A DNA stretch of 44,920 nt from Deltaproteobacteria bacterium (GCA_016208255.1 JACQYK010000019.1:1-44920); one strand, 5' to 3'; shown: positions 25,463 to 34,340, counted from the first letter of the stretch. Numbers and translations are program-made. The notes: generated by a model not told the origin, from the sequence alone.

Positions 25463-27022
25463 ATGAATGTACTGCTCTTAGCCCCCCCCTACCCCCTGGA
25501 AGAGTTCCCCTCGCCTCCTCTCGGTCTGTGTTATGCCGCAGCCGGGTTTCAGACTGCCGGATGTAACGTTCGAATCTTGGATTTTATTATCCAACGCTAT
25601 TCCTTGGAAAAATTAAAAAAAGAACTGGATGCCTTTGAACCGGATATTGTGGGAACAAACTCCGTTACCATGAATCACGATAAGGCGGTTTCGCTGTTGA
25701 AAGCCGTAAAAGAGCATAATCCCGGGATCATTACCCTGATGGGGGGTCCCCATATTTCTTTTGATTACCAAGGTACCTTAATAAAACACCCGGAAATTGA
25801 TCTGGCCGTTATTGGGGAAGGAGAAAAGACCATTGTCGAGCTGGTCCCGGTTATCCATAATAGGGGGGAATGGGGTACGATTAACGGGATTGCCTTTAGG
25901 GAGAACGATCATCTGGTAAAAACCCCCAAACGGGAATTCATCTCCGATCTGGATACCTTGCCCCAACCCCCGAGGCATCTCCTGCCCCTGTCCAGATACC
26001 TGGCCCTGGGATTCCCGGTCAGTATTATCACCAGCCGTGGGTGTCCCAATCAATGCATATTCTGCGTGGGTCATAGAATGGTGGGACAAAAATTCCGCAC
26101 CCGCAGCATTGATTCGATTTTAGATGAAATTCAGTCTCTGCTTGAAATGGGATTCGAGCAAATCAATTTTGCCGATGATTTTTTTACCGTTAATAAAAAC
26201 CGGGTCAAGGCCATTTGCGCAGAGATTAAAGCAAGGAATTTAAACTTTGGATGGACTATTTTTGCCCGGGCCGACTCGGTGAATCGCGATATCCTGCAAA
26301 CCATGAAAGAGGCCGGCTGTCATTCGGTATTGTTCGGCATAGAATCCGGCAACCAGGCAATGCTGGACCGTATCAACAAACGCATCAAGCTGGATCAGAT
26401 CAAACAAGCCGTTGCTTTCTGCAAGGAAGTGGGTATGCGGGTGTTTGGGTCTTTTATCGTGGGCTTACCCGGAGAGACTATGGAAACATTGAGGGACTCG
26501 CACGCCTTGGCTCAGGAACTGGATGTACTTTATGGGTATCATTTTCTATCCCCATTTCCCGGAACCACCGTTAAAGAAAAAATCAGCGACTACGATCTTC
26601 AGCTCCTGACCCAGGACTGGTCAAAATTTGACGCCAACCAGGCCATCGTCCGAACCTCCGGCTTGTCTCCGGAGGAAATTACCCAATTCGTTGAGGACTA
26701 TTACAACAAAAAAGTCCGTTCGGATGAGGAAGATCTGGCCAAACGGTTCGCCCAAGGGCAATGCACTCCAACCGAGTTGATGGTCATTGAGGGAAATCAG
26801 AGAATGGAGATCGTCTACGCGCTGCTGTCTGAAGATGTGATTGAATCCCTGGATTCATTTCCAAAATCAAACGGGAGTGAATTGGGGCTTTTGGTGGAAG
26901 ACATTTCCCGCCGTATCCAAAAAAAACCGGAAATGGTCAAACCGGCTGTGGAGCATTTGATCAGTCACGGTTATATGAAAAAGGAAGAAGACAGTGGCCA
27001 TATCAAATGGTCCTGGACTTAA
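25463..27022 (+). CDS. B12-binding domain radical SAM protein (BchE-like class)
   Basis: A 519-residue protein. Residues 1-140 form a cobalamin-binding Rossmann domain (LLLAPPYPLEEF, then GTNSVTMNHDKA and LMGGPHISFDY). Residues 185-385 are the radical SAM barrel with RGCPNQCIFCVG (CxxxCxxC for the [4Fe-4S]-AdoMet cluster), followed by FADDFFTVNKNR, FGIESGNQAMLDRINKR and FIVGLPGETMETLRD. Residues 420-519 have a helical, winged-helix-like tail. Members methylate or rearrange unactivated carbon or phosphorus centres or close rings. The substrate is unknown. AGAGGTGATTAT precedes ATG 25463. A cupin gene follows after 101 bp. Confidence 0.9.
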   Translation: MNVLLLAPPYPLEEFPSPPLGLCYAAAGFQTAGCNVRILDFIIQRYSLEKLKKELDAFEPDIVGTNSVTMNHDKAVSLLKAVKEHNPGIITLMGGPHISFDYQGTLIKHPEIDLAVIGEGEKTIVELVPVIHNRGEWGTINGIAFRENDHLVKTPKREFISDLDTLPQPPRHLLPLSRYLALGFPVSIITSRGCPNQCIFCVGHRMVGQKFRTRSIDSILDEIQSLLEMGFEQINFADDFFTVNKNRVKAICAEIKARNLNFGWTIFARADSVNRDILQTMKEAGCHSVLFGIESGNQAMLDRINKRIKLDQIKQAVAFCKEVGMRVFGSFIVGLPGETMETLRDSHALAQELDVLYGYHFLSPFPGTTVKEKISDYDLQLLTQDWSKFDANQAIVRTSGLSPEEITQFVEDYYNKKVRSDEEDLAKRFAQGQCTPTELMVIEGNQRMEIVYALLSEDVIESLDSFPKSNGSELGLLVEDISRRIQKKPEMVKPAVEHLISHGYMKKEEDSGHIKWSWT

Positions 27023-27123
27023 TCCGGTTTCTTCCGGGTTATTCCTCAACGGTTCAAAACCTCAAACTCCCGTTTATTAATAATTGGCGTACATCAAAGA
27101 ATTCTTTTTTTTAAGGAGGGATT

Positions 27124-27441
27124 ATGCCGTTTCTAGATTTTTCCGCTCTGGACCTGAAAGATTTCCGGCCGGGAATTAAAAGTTGGGCCCAAATCGGAGA
27201 GTACCTGATTATGGCGGTCATGACCATCGATGCCGGCCGGGAAGACCCCGGTCATTCCCACCCTTTTGATCAAACGGGGCTGGTCCTGGATGGAAATTTT
27301 TCCTTAACTATCGGAGAGGAACAACAAAGTTTAAGACCGGGCCAGGGCTATTTCATCCCCGCCGGGGTCCATCATGCCTGGTCGGTGACGGCCGGACCGG
27401 TTAAGATCGTGGACATCTCATCAAAAACCCTAGGCGCTTAG
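27124..27441 (+). CDS. Cupin domain protein
   Basis: A 105-residue single-domain cupin. Seen: HSHPFDQTGLVLDGNFSL (residues 44-61, cupin motif 1, with the last ligand position not canonical) and PGQGYFIPAGVHHAWSV (near 75-91, cupin motif 2, with His-His). It could bind a metal and a small carboxylate or act as a sensor. TAAGGAGGGATT stands directly before the ATG. It lies behind the radical SAM gene and may share its transcript. An 11-bp perfect hairpin follows eight bases after its stop. Confidence 0.85.
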   Translation: MPFLDFSALDLKDFRPGIKSWAQIGEYLIMAVMTIDAGREDPGHSHPFDQTGLVLDGNFSLTIGEEQQSLRPGQGYFIPAGVHHAWSVTAGPVKIVDISSKTLGA

Positions 27442-27448
27442 CGACTGT

Positions 27449-27472
27449 ACATCGACAAAGTTTTGTCGATGT
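27449..27472. terminator. Perfect hairpin after the cupin gene
   Basis: Arms ACATCGACAAA and TTTGTCGATGT (27449-27459 and 27462-27472) pair without mismatch. No T-run follows on either strand, so it is a stem-loop at the transcript end or a protein site rather than a textbook terminator. Confidence 0.45.
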
Positions 27473-27503
27473 GGTTTATATTATTGGAATCAGTCTCCTT
27501 CTC

Positions 27504-27621
27504 CGTCACCCCGGCGAAAGCCGGGGTCCAGAAAAGCTTTCTATTCCTGGATTCCGGTTTTCACTCGACCTCCTTTGGAGGTCTCTTAATAGAGGTCGGT
27601 GAAACCGACCGACCGGAATGG
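27504..27621. repeat. GTCACC-type palindromic element with two covarying hairpins
   Basis: Starts CGTCACCCCGGCGAAAGCC, and includes GACCTCC/GGAGGTC (27567-27583) and GGTCGGT/ACCGACC (27594-27610), ending CCGGAATGGC. It has the same block order as 23042-23169. The remainder of the 317-bp gap 27442-27758 holds nothing else recognisable. Confidence 0.7.
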
Positions 27622-27758
27622 CTGAAAGAAAATGCCGTTCGTTTAAATTAACTGTCCCGTTTGGGGCCACCTCTTCCGGGGAACTCCCGGACGAGGCGTA
27701 GTTTTTTACATCAGAAATCACCTTGATCTGAGAAAAAGCATAAATCGAAAGGATCGTT

Positions 27759-28256
27759 ATGGACCCTATTGAACCCATTTACCTGGAGATCGCCAAAAAG
27801 ATAACCAAGGAAGATAATAGAACACTCCCCAGGGTATTGAAAAGGATCGCCAATCTGGAGCAAGCCAGAATCCTCCGTGAACTGCCCAATACCCTGGAAG
27901 CCATTGCCAAGGCCCTGGCCGTAGATGAAAACGTGGCAGAAAAAGATCTGCAGTATCTGTTTGAACGCGGTCTGGCTACACGCGGCCGGAAGGGCTGGAA
28001 CCTGGTCAACAACCTGGTTCTGGTGAAAGATTTTGTCGGGTCAGCCCATCCCAAATATGATGACCTTGAGCTTTTCGATCTGCTCAGGGAAATGAGTCTT
28101 GAAGAATCAGATAATTTAACAGAACGCCTGAAAAACGGAGAAAAGATTCCCCCCGTAAGGCAGGTAATGCGGGTTGTTCCCAAATGGAGGACAATCCAGG
28201 ATATTCCGGGCGTCTTGCCTACCCGATCACATCCCGGACCCCGCATCTGTCTTTGA
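27759..28256 (+). CDS. Winged-helix-like N-terminal part of an anaerobic Fe-S type protein, probably truncated
   Basis: A 165-residue product, AAAGGA before ATG 27759. Residues 1-95 are helical with a winged-helix character (RILRELPNTLEAIAKALAVD, LQYLFERGLATRGRKGW); residues 125-150 hold KNGEKIPPVRQVMRVVPKW. In proteins I recall with such starts, a ferredoxin-like cysteine-rich part follows. Here the product ends after IPGVLP with an unlike tail, and the frame shifted by one base from about 28221 would read DHIPDPASVFDDE before a stop at 28267-28269. A frameshift or deletion just before the selenoprotein gene is therefore likely. The family is uncertain and no function is proposed. Confidence 0.5.
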   Translation: MDPIEPIYLEIAKKITKEDNRTLPRVLKRIANLEQARILRELPNTLEAIAKALAVDENVAEKDLQYLFERGLATRGRKGWNLVNNLVLVKDFVGSAHPKYDDLELFDLLREMSLEESDNLTERLKNGEKIPPVRQVMRVVPKWRTIQDIPGVLPTRSHPGPRICL

Positions 28257-28351
28257 TGATGAAACATAAGGGTGCCGGGATAAATCTCTTCATAAACAAT
28301 AGCTTTTTCGACAGTAAATTGAGGAAATTAATCGGGAAGGAGTTAAAACGG

Positions 28352-29596
28352 ATGGCTCGCCTGGATCTTATGTCCCCACCGGAAAGAAAACATATCGAAG
28401 AGGTCAAGTGCCCCACTTTTGAGACCAGCCCCTGGGTTGAGGGCCCCCCCTTGGAGAAAAGACGGGTGGCAATTATTTCCACGGCAGGACTGCATCGCCG
28501 AGAGGACAGGCCCTTCACTTTGGACCCGGGAGATTACTATCGAATACTCCCCGGCGGCATCAAGGCGGATGATCTCCTGATGAGTCATGTATCCACCAAT
28601 TTTGATCATTCCGGATTCCAGCAGGACCAGAATGTGGTGTTCCCCATTGACCGTCTCAATGAATTAACCAAGGAGGGAATCATCGGCAGTGTGGCCGATT
28701 TTCATTATTCCTTCATGGGGGCTGTCGATCCTTTGCAGATGGAACAGGAGGCCAGAAGCCTGGCTTCGCTCCTTAAAAAGGACCAAGTCGATGCTCTTTT
28801 ACTCCTTCCGGTTTGACCGCTGTGTACGCGCGCCGTGGGCGGGCTTGCACATTTTTTTGAAGAAGAAGGCATCCCAACGACCCAGATCAGCCTGATCCGT
28901 CTTCATACCGAGATCATCAAGCCTCCCAGGGCCTTGTGGGTCCCCTTCGATCTCGGGCGCCCTCTGGGTGTGCCCAATAATCCCTCATTTCAAAAACGCG
29001 TACTTTTAGCCGCTTTAAAATTGCTCGAGGCCAAAAACGGTCCTGTCCTCGAGGATTTTCCCGACGAGGCCCCCATTTCAAAAAGCGGGACGGAAGCCAT
29101 GGCCTGCCCTGTTGATTTTCCTCAGCCGGAAAGGGAATTCACCGACAGGGAGAAATTGTGCCTGGCCTTCAAGAAAGAATTCACCTCCCTGCGGCCCTGG
29201 TTTGATTTTGCGGTCCAAAAACGCGGCCGCAGCACCGTCGGGGTGAGCAGGGTCAAGGTGGAGGATTTGGCGGATTTCCTCTGCGCTTTCCTGAAAGGTG
29301 AAACCCCGGACAATCCGCGTGCTGATATCGCCCTCCCTTATACGATTAATCTGGCCACGGATGACTTGAAGGCCTTTTATTTTGAAGCCGTCACCTCACA
29401 ACCCGGACAGGAATCCCCGTCCGGCGAGGTTCTTTCCAATTGGTTCTATGACGAGACCGTGGCCGGAAAGGTTTTATTCACCTTGAGAGATCTGTTCAAA
29501 AGCCAGAGTGGGCTTATGAAAATTCTTGGCACTATCCTTATTATTCCTGCAGCCCAGATCAATAGAAGAAAAGAGCAGGCCGCTCGGAAGGAGTGA
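28352..29596 (+). CDS. GrdB/PrdB-like selenoprotein (glycine/sarcosine/betaine/D-proline reductase B family), Sec155
   Basis: Two abutting frames are one gene: reading TGA 28814-28816 as selenocysteine gives 414 residues. Seen: RRVAIISTAGLH near 37-48, FTLDPGDYYRILPGG near 55-69, THE block VSTNFDHSGFQQDQNVVFPI near 79-98, FHYSFMGAV near 118-126, LLLLPV then U155-P-L-C158, followed by GIPTTQISLIRLHTEIIKPP. Family members carry U-P-x-C exactly here and use it in reductive cleavage of substrates or electron transfer. AAGGAG stands nine bases before ATG 28352. The last 160 residues are a C-terminal extension not found in clostridial PrdB. The alternative, a nonsense-mutated Cys or pseudogene, is less likely given the SECIS-like hairpin. 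Confidence 0.87.
28821..28851 (+). promoter_or_regulatory. SECIS-like hairpin after the selenoprotein TGA
   Basis: Starting four bases after TGA: TGTGTA pairs with TTGCACA's complement strand (28821-28826 with 28846-28851, one G-U), then GC/GC (28828-28829 with 28843-28844) and CGCC/GGCG (28831-28834 with 28838-28841), single mismatches between, apical loop GTG at 28835-28837. The loop is 18 nt after the TGA, in the range of bacterial SECIS elements. Confidence 0.65.
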
Positions 29597-29647
29597 AGAC
29601 CGCCTTTCCCCGCTTCCGATTAAAATAAATCAATTCAGAAACAACGT

Positions 29648-29787
29648 TATATATTGAGATAATCTGAGGGTAGGCTCGGGAGCCTGACACGAGTAAAGAA
29701 AAGATATAATCTACCAAAAAGAGAAACCTCCTGTTAAGAGAATAAGTAAGCATCACCAAACTTAAACTCTTAAACAGGAGGTGTTCA
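29648..29787 (+). ncRNA. Candidate IS110 bridge-RNA region
   Basis: The non-coding left end between the proposed element boundary and the transposase holds hairpins (GGCTC/GAGCC near 29673-29684) and is where IS110-group elements encode the bridge RNA that pairs donor and target DNA. I cannot verify the fold or the guide loops. Confidence 0.3.
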
Positions 29788-31069
29788 ATGAACGAAGAAG
29801 ATGGTATCAGGCTGAGGGAGTTTCGTCAACTCAAGAAAGAGATTCGGGGTTCCGGAGAGTATCTGATCGTCGGGATCGACGTGGCCAAGGAAAAGCACCA
29901 TGCCTTTTTCGGAACGGCTACGGGGAAGACGCTGTTAAAGCGGTTGATCTTTGACAATACCCTGGAAGGATTTAGGAAGTTGCTGGACCAGGTGCAAGCG
30001 ATCCAAGAGACCCGGAGTCTATCCAAGGTGGTTTTTGGGTTAGAACCCACGGCCAACTATCACAAGCCGTTGGGGGAACATTTAATTAAATGCGCTCTGA
30101 TGGTCGTATTGGTTTCCGGGGTGGCCATCAAGCGCAACCGGGAGCTTTTGGATGGGCGTTGGGACAAAAATGACGACAAAGATGCCGCCAATATTGCTGA
30201 CTTAATATCCCAGGGCAAGTGTCTGTTTTATGAATATCCGAGGATGTGGCTCCGGGATCTCCGCAGCTTGCTCTCGTTAAAACGAAAACTGAAGAAACAG
30301 GAGCATAGTTATCGGGTCCGGATTCGTAATCAACTCTTAGCCCAATATTTCCCGGAATTGGATCGTTATAGTGGACGTCCTGAGGTAGAGAGCGTTATCC
30401 GTTGGTGCCTGGATCCTTCCCGGATAGCGGGATTGGAGAATGATCAATTTATGAATCAGATAGCCCTTGGCCGGAAGACACAGGCTTTGCACCGACGTCT
30501 GCAAGCCATCCAGGACCTGGCCGTAGAGTCTATCGGTTGCGAGATGGGGGAAGGGGCCGTATTTGAAGCTCAGATCCTGGTGGATGGGTTACGTTACATT
30601 CGGAAGGCCATCCAATCCACCGATGATCGGATCGAGGAGATCTGCCGGCAGTTTCCTGAATACGGATATCTTTTGACCATTCCCGGTTTTGGTCCGGACG
30701 TTTCAGCTAAAGTGATGGGGGCCTTGGGCAATCCTTTCCGTTTCCAAAACCGAAGACAGGTCCTCAAGTTGGCCGGTTTGGACCTGAGTGCTGACCGGAG
30801 TGGTAAAACATCTGATTCCGCCATTCCGGTTATATCCAAAAAGGGCAAGGCCGGTCTTCGCTATGCCTTATATCAGGCGGCCTTTATTGCTTCCACCCGG
30901 AATAAGGAATTCAGTCGATATTATTCCCAGCAAATGGTGGGACGAGAAAAGGAGAAAGGGATCAATACCCAAACGGTGGGTTAAACTCTCGGCCAAACTT
31001 TTGGTCATCGCCTGGACCTTGATGAAAAAGCTGGAGCCTTTTGATCCTCTGCTGCTTAACCAGGTGTAA
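29788..31069 (+). pseudogene. IS110-family transposase (DEDD/RuvC-like), C-terminal frameshift
   Basis: The frame from ATG 29788 gives 398 residues and contains the DEDD domain (VGIDVAKEKHHAFF, VFGLEPTANYHK, KNDDKDAANIADLI) and the Transposase_20 domain (TIPGFGPDVSAKVMGALGNP, GLDLSADRSGKTS, ISKKGKAGLRYALYQAA). It ends abnormally at GINTQTVG, stop 30984, while a +1 frame continues KRWVKLSAKLLVIAWTLMKK...LLNQV to 31069, the expected C-terminus. So one base was gained or lost near 30950-30975. CAGGAGGTGTTCA precedes the start. The enzyme is probably crippled, although the core domains are intact. Confidence 0.85.
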
Positions 31070-31498
31070 TAAAAACATTTATATCCCTTTAGCGAGCCCG
31101 AGAAACAACGTGGAGGCCGATTACGGACCTCAGGGGGGACAATGATGGGCCGCTCACTAGACTTTAAAACCTGGATTAGGGATGATGGGTGATCCTGCCA
31201 ATGGGGGATATACCGGATACAGATAACGTTGAGGTTTAAGGTCCGTTCTTGGTGAGCACCGGGGAATCCAAGGTATGAACGTCTGCTTGTCAGGCGGAAA
31301 CCAAAGGTGCGTTTAAAAAATGGGGAAATTCTTATCTCATTAAAATCGTTATTTTTCTTAAATTGCATTTATTCTCTTGACAGGATCAATATAGGATGTC
31401 CCCTCCGACATCGTTTGCTTAGAGCTTGTGTGTCCACATCGACGATTATTCGCGATGATTTAATGTCCTAAAAATGGGTGAGTAGAGTCAACAAGCAA

Positions 31499-31596
31499 TA
31501 AAGAAAATAAAGGGGAAAACGGGGAATGTCAAGAAAAAAGGCAAAAACGTTCGGCGTTCGACGTTCGACGTGGAAAGTTCAGAGTATGGAGAGGGG
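31499..31596. repeat. Heptanucleotide array at the hicA side of the TA island
   Basis: After an A/G-rich lead (AAAGGGGAAAACGGGGAATG) come seven exact 7-bp units from 31548 to 31596: CGTTCGG, CGTTCGA twice, CGTGGAA, AGTTCAG, AGTATGG, AGAGGGG. The same lead and word order occur at 33669-33757. In the stretch from the IS110 end to here (31112-31498) I see nothing recognisable. Confidence 0.8.
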
Positions 31597-31626
31597 AAAA
31601 AGTAGAAAAAAGATCGGATAATGGCC

Positions 31627-31857
31627 TTATAGCTCTGCCAATAACACAAAATAATCATCCCGCGTTAATCCTGCGGTTCGCAAATTGTTCTTAATGATAA
31701 ACACTGGTACTTCTTTCCAGTCAGGGATGACTACCGGTCTTGGGACCCCTTCCTTGGTATAAACAAAATGATCTCCTTCTGTTCGCACACATCGGAATCC
31801 GGCCTTCTCAAATACCCTTTTAAGACGCTCAGGAGGTATCGGGGTGATTTTGGGCAT
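31627..31857 (-). CDS. hicA: HicA family mRNA interferase toxin
   Basis: A 76-residue double-stranded-RNA-binding-like toxin. The pattern PPERLKRVFEKAGFRCVRTE, then GDHFVYTKEG (catalytic His in the GDH motif), RPVVIPDWKEVP and LRTAGLTRDDYF fits the longer HicA/YcfA branch. HicA toxins cleave mRNA when not bound by HicB. The ATG at 31857 is one base after the hicB stop, so the genes are coupled. Confidence 0.88.
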   Translation of the reverse strand: MPKITPIPPERLKRVFEKAGFRCVRTEGDHFVYTKEGVPRPVVIPDWKEVPVFIIKNNLRTAGLTRDDYFVLLAEL

Positions 31858-31858
31858 T

Positions 31859-32125
31859 TTAATAGGCGGTTACCAATTCGGTAGCCACGAGCTTGGGGGG
31901 TATCCAGCGTCCTGCAGAGTCCTTCTTGTATCTTGATTCCTCGAGAATATCTTCAAGGGTTCCCATTTTTTCAGCCTCTTCGACAAAAAGCCTTACCGCG
32001 GTCTTCAGCATCTCTTTGGCCTGTTGAATATCCTGGCCACAACTTGAAATATCGAGTTCGGGGCAGTAGGCCACGTAAGTATTGTCCTCCTTGAAAACTA
32101 TAATATCATATTCAATAGGTATCAT
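31859..32125 (-). CDS. hicB: HicB family antitoxin
   Basis: An 88-residue protein with the HicB partial RNase H-like fold: YDIIVFKEDNTYVAYCPELD near 5-24, then SSCGQDIQQAKEMLKTAVRL near 27-46. The C-terminal DNA-binding helix-turn-helix or RHH of many HicB proteins is not obvious here, so autoregulation may need HicA or be weak. GGGAGGAAT precedes ATG 32125. HicB first and HicA second is an order found in many pairs. Confidence 0.85.
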   Translation of the reverse strand: MIPIEYDIIVFKEDNTYVAYCPELDISSCGQDIQQAKEMLKTAVRLFVEEAEKMGTLEDILEESRYKKDSAGRWIPPKLVATELVTAY

Positions 32126-32240
32126 ATTCCTCCCTTTATTTTTTTACTTAACTTATTATTGGGTAGCGTTAATAAATTTTATTTTATCAGAATATAGAAT
32201 TAAAAGCTAAAAAAATAAGATAAGAGAACGGGGGCAAGCT

Positions 32241-32418
32241 TTGAGGCGGGAGGCTTGAGGAGAAAGTGAAAGAGAAGTTCAGAGTTGGGAGTTCGGTGTA
32301 GGGGTAAAAATTCAGCTCATAGCTGATAGCTTGTAGCTCATAGGGGGAGTTTAAAAAAAAACGTTCGGCGTTCGGCGAATAAAAAGGCTCGAGGCCTGAG
32401 GCGCGAGGCGCTAACCTG
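32241..32418. repeat. Four successive heptanucleotide arrays upstream of hicB
   Basis: Exact 7-bp registers: TTGAGGC/GGGAGGC (32241-32261), AGTTCAG/AGTTGGG/AGTTCGG (32276-32303), AGCTCAT, AGCTGAT, AGCTTGT (32314-32341), CGTTCGG twice (32362-32382), GAGGCCT and GAGGCGC twice (32391-32411). Different word families stand side by side. The rest of the 555-bp gap 32126-32680 shows nothing. Confidence 0.85.
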
Positions 32419-32680
32419 ACCTGCCAGAAAAAACGAGAAGGGGCGAAGCGTGTCCAGGTAAGCGATTTATTTTTGCGAAGCAATAAATTCGCTTCTGTTT
32501 TCAACAAGATCTTAGCGCTGTCCAATTTTTCCCCGGATTTCACCTTGACCATTTCATTTCCTTACCTTATACTATTTTAATAAAAAATTTATCGTCTACG
32601 TCTTCAACTAATTGAACGCGGTGAAAGTTTTTAGCCTGATTAATCGGGTAACCTGCTGGAGGCCGTGAAGGAGACCGAGA

Positions 32681-32938
32681 ATGAACACCGTCCGATTGGA
32701 TTTACCGTTTGATCAAATCAAAAAGGCTTTGCGCCAATTGCCGCCACAGGAGAAAATAGCCCTCTGGCGCCTTTTGGATAAAGATCTCGACCGTCCTGCC
32801 ATTGCCCTAAGATTTGCATCTTCTATCAATTCCATTCGCAAAACCTACCTTCATTTCAGTGAAGAAGAAGTGATGAAAGACGCAATCAAGGCTTCGCACC
32901 AGGTGCGCAAGACGAGTCATGCGAAAAGTCGTTCTTGA
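32681..32938 (+). CDS. Antitoxin-like protein paired with a PIN toxin
   Basis: An 85-residue protein starting VRLDLPFDQIKKALRQLPPQ and then EKIALWRLLDKD, followed by a basic tail. GAAGGAG stands nine bases before ATG 32681, and the gene overlaps the PIN gene by 20 bp. Such short helical proteins in front of PIN_3 toxins act as antitoxins; no clear DNA-binding motif is visible. Confidence 0.7.
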   Translation: MNTVRLDLPFDQIKKALRQLPPQEKIALWRLLDKDLDRPAIALRFASSINSIRKTYLHFSEEEVMKDAIKASHQVRKTSHAKSRS

Positions 32939-33380
32939 TACCAATGTTTTGATCAGCGGGATCATTGCCTCTGGATATTCTGCTTCCATTTTGGATGCCG
33001 CCCAACGTCAAGAAATCAAACTGGTCACCTCCGCACACTTGCTCGAAGAATTCAGCAAGGTCATTTTGCGCCGGCACATTACTCGCAAATATCCCAAAGC
33101 CGCCGAAAACTCCGAAATTCTCCTTGACTTTCTACGCGCATTTGCCATCCTCACCCCGGGAGTCCCTACCCCAAACGCGGTTAGTCCAGACCGTGATGAT
33201 GACTTTGCACTGGCTTGCGCTGCGGATGAAAAGGTGGAGTGTGTTGTCTCCGCTGATCCGCATCTATTGAATTTGAAAACTTACAGAAGTATCCCCATCC
33301 TTTCGCCAAAAGAGTTTGTGGAGAAATACTCCATCCCGCACAAGGAAAGAACCGTCCGCGGTAAACGTGGCCAGGCATAG
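32919..33380 (+). CDS. PIN-domain toxin of a putative toxin-antitoxin system
   Basis: A 153-residue PIN_3-type ribonuclease. Seen: RKVVLDTNVLISGIIASGY (first Asp at residue 7), LEEFSKVILRRHITRKYP near 42-59 (Glu), and SPDRDDDFALACAADEKVE near 89-107 (Asp residues). All acidic metal ligands of PIN domains are present, so nuclease activity is expected. It overlaps the antitoxin-like gene by 20 bp. Confidence 0.88.
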   Translation: MRKVVLDTNVLISGIIASGYSASILDAAQRQEIKLVTSAHLLEEFSKVILRRHITRKYPKAAENSEILLDFLRAFAILTPGVPTPNAVSPDRDDDFALACAADEKVECVVSADPHLLNLKTYRSIPILSPKEFVEKYSIPHKERTVRGKRGQA

Positions 33381-33668
33381 GCTTGGACTTTGAATCTTTC
33401 CAAAGGAAAAACTAATTTCTGGCCATTCATTTATCAAAAAAATCAGGGTCCTTCGTTGCCTCAATGGTCAGTGGAAAGGGGTCAAGTCTGCTCTTGACTC
33501 TCTCTCTAATTTGATTTAATTAAGTATTTTTTTACAAAGGCTATGTTTTTGACTTTCCAATAAACGGACCATCTGTCAGCTATCACTTCGACCGGCAATC
33601 AGGTCTGTTTTTTTCTATATGGTCAATTGGGTTTAAAGAAGCTCAAAACAGAAAGCACAAAGATACCA

Positions 33669-33757
33669 CTAAGAAAATTAAAGGGAAAAGGGGGAATGCC
33701 AAGGGGAAAAAGAGGAAAAGTACGTTCGGCGTTGTGCGTTCGTCGTTCGTCGATCAA
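33669..33757. repeat. Heptanucleotide array between TA modules 2 and 3
   Basis: An A/G-rich lead (AAGAAAATTAAAGGGAAAAG) is followed by exact units CGTTCGG, CGTTGTG, CGTTCGT twice, CGATCAA from 33723 to 33757. It copies the layout at 31499-31596. Other parts of the 480-bp gap 33381-33860 hold nothing recognisable. Confidence 0.8.
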
Positions 33758-33860
33758 ACCAAGGAGCGTGGGGTATGAGGCGGTAGGGGTAAAAAATCAG
33801 CTCATAGAATGGAAAAAGGCGAGAGTCCGGGAGGATGAAGGGAGGAAACCGCTCTTGATA

Positions 33861-34340
33861 TCAGTTCTTTGGCTTTTGTTTCTGGATTTCCTTTAAATGT
33901 TTTACCGTGATCCGGTCGTGGTCGCGGTTCATGGCTTCCTTGGCACGAATTAACGGGTCAATGTCCAGGATAGGGCACATTCCCGAGGGAAGGTCGACTT
34001 TGATAGCCTGCCGGAATACTTCATCAAAATCACCCAGGCCCAGAATTTCGCTCAGACAATCCACATTACCAAGGTCTGTTCTTAGATAGAGATTTTTTAG
34101 GCCGGCGCACTGCTCAGGGGTGAGATTCAATGGCAAATCAGTCCTGGGGCGATGAACAGGATGCAGATCTGTGAAGGCCTTCTGAATCCGCATTAAATTG
34201 GTTTCCGTGAACCGGCAACAAATGTCCAGATCGCGTGTGACCAGGGTGACCCCGTGGGCCACGGCCGCAAATCCACCCACAAGGACGAATTCGACCTCCG
34301 AAACAATTAACCGCCGCACCAGTTCGCTAAGATTCTGCAT
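33861..34340 (-). CDS. Nucleotidyltransferase-fold protein
   Basis: A 159-residue protein with the nucleotidyltransferase start EFVLVGGFAAVAHGV near 16-30 (the GG of the fold), then TRDLDICCRFTETN near 34-47 (DxD motif, D37 and D39). A later Asp lies in ILDIDPLIRAKEAM. The pattern is that of small DUF6036/MNT-type NTases found in toxin-antitoxin systems that nucleotidylate tRNA or a partner. It overlaps the small gene 34327-34521 by 14 bp. Confidence 0.8.
   Translation of the reverse strand: MQNLSELVRRLIVSEVEFVLVGGFAAVAHGVTLVTRDLDICCRFTETNLMRIQKAFTDLHPVHRPRTDLPLNLTPEQCAGLKNLYLRTDLGNVDCLSEILGLGDFDEVFRQAIKVDLPSGMCPILDIDPLIRAKEAMNRDHDRITVKHLKEIQKQKPKN

Larger units (their letters stand above)
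29637..31111 (+). mobile_element. IS110-family insertion sequence (approximate limits)
   Basis: An 11-bp direct repeat AGAAACAACGT occurs at 29637-29647 and 31101-31111 on either side of an IS110 transposase. This gives an element of about 1.46 kb, the usual IS110 size, with a long left (about 140 bp) and a short right non-coding end. IS110 elements lack terminal inverted repeats and do not make standard target duplications, so the repeat is taken as a shared core/target match. The limits are inference. Confidence 0.6.

Noticed and set aside
28835-29596. Separate gene starting at GTG 28835
   Set aside because: The GTG is the loop of the SECIS-like hairpin, has no ribosome-binding site, and the frame is continuous with the upstream half across the TGA.
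32187-32552. 121-codon minus-strand open frame upstream of hicB
   Set aside because: It is built mostly of heptanucleotide arrays; the product is low in complexity, with no family resemblance and no ribosome-binding site.
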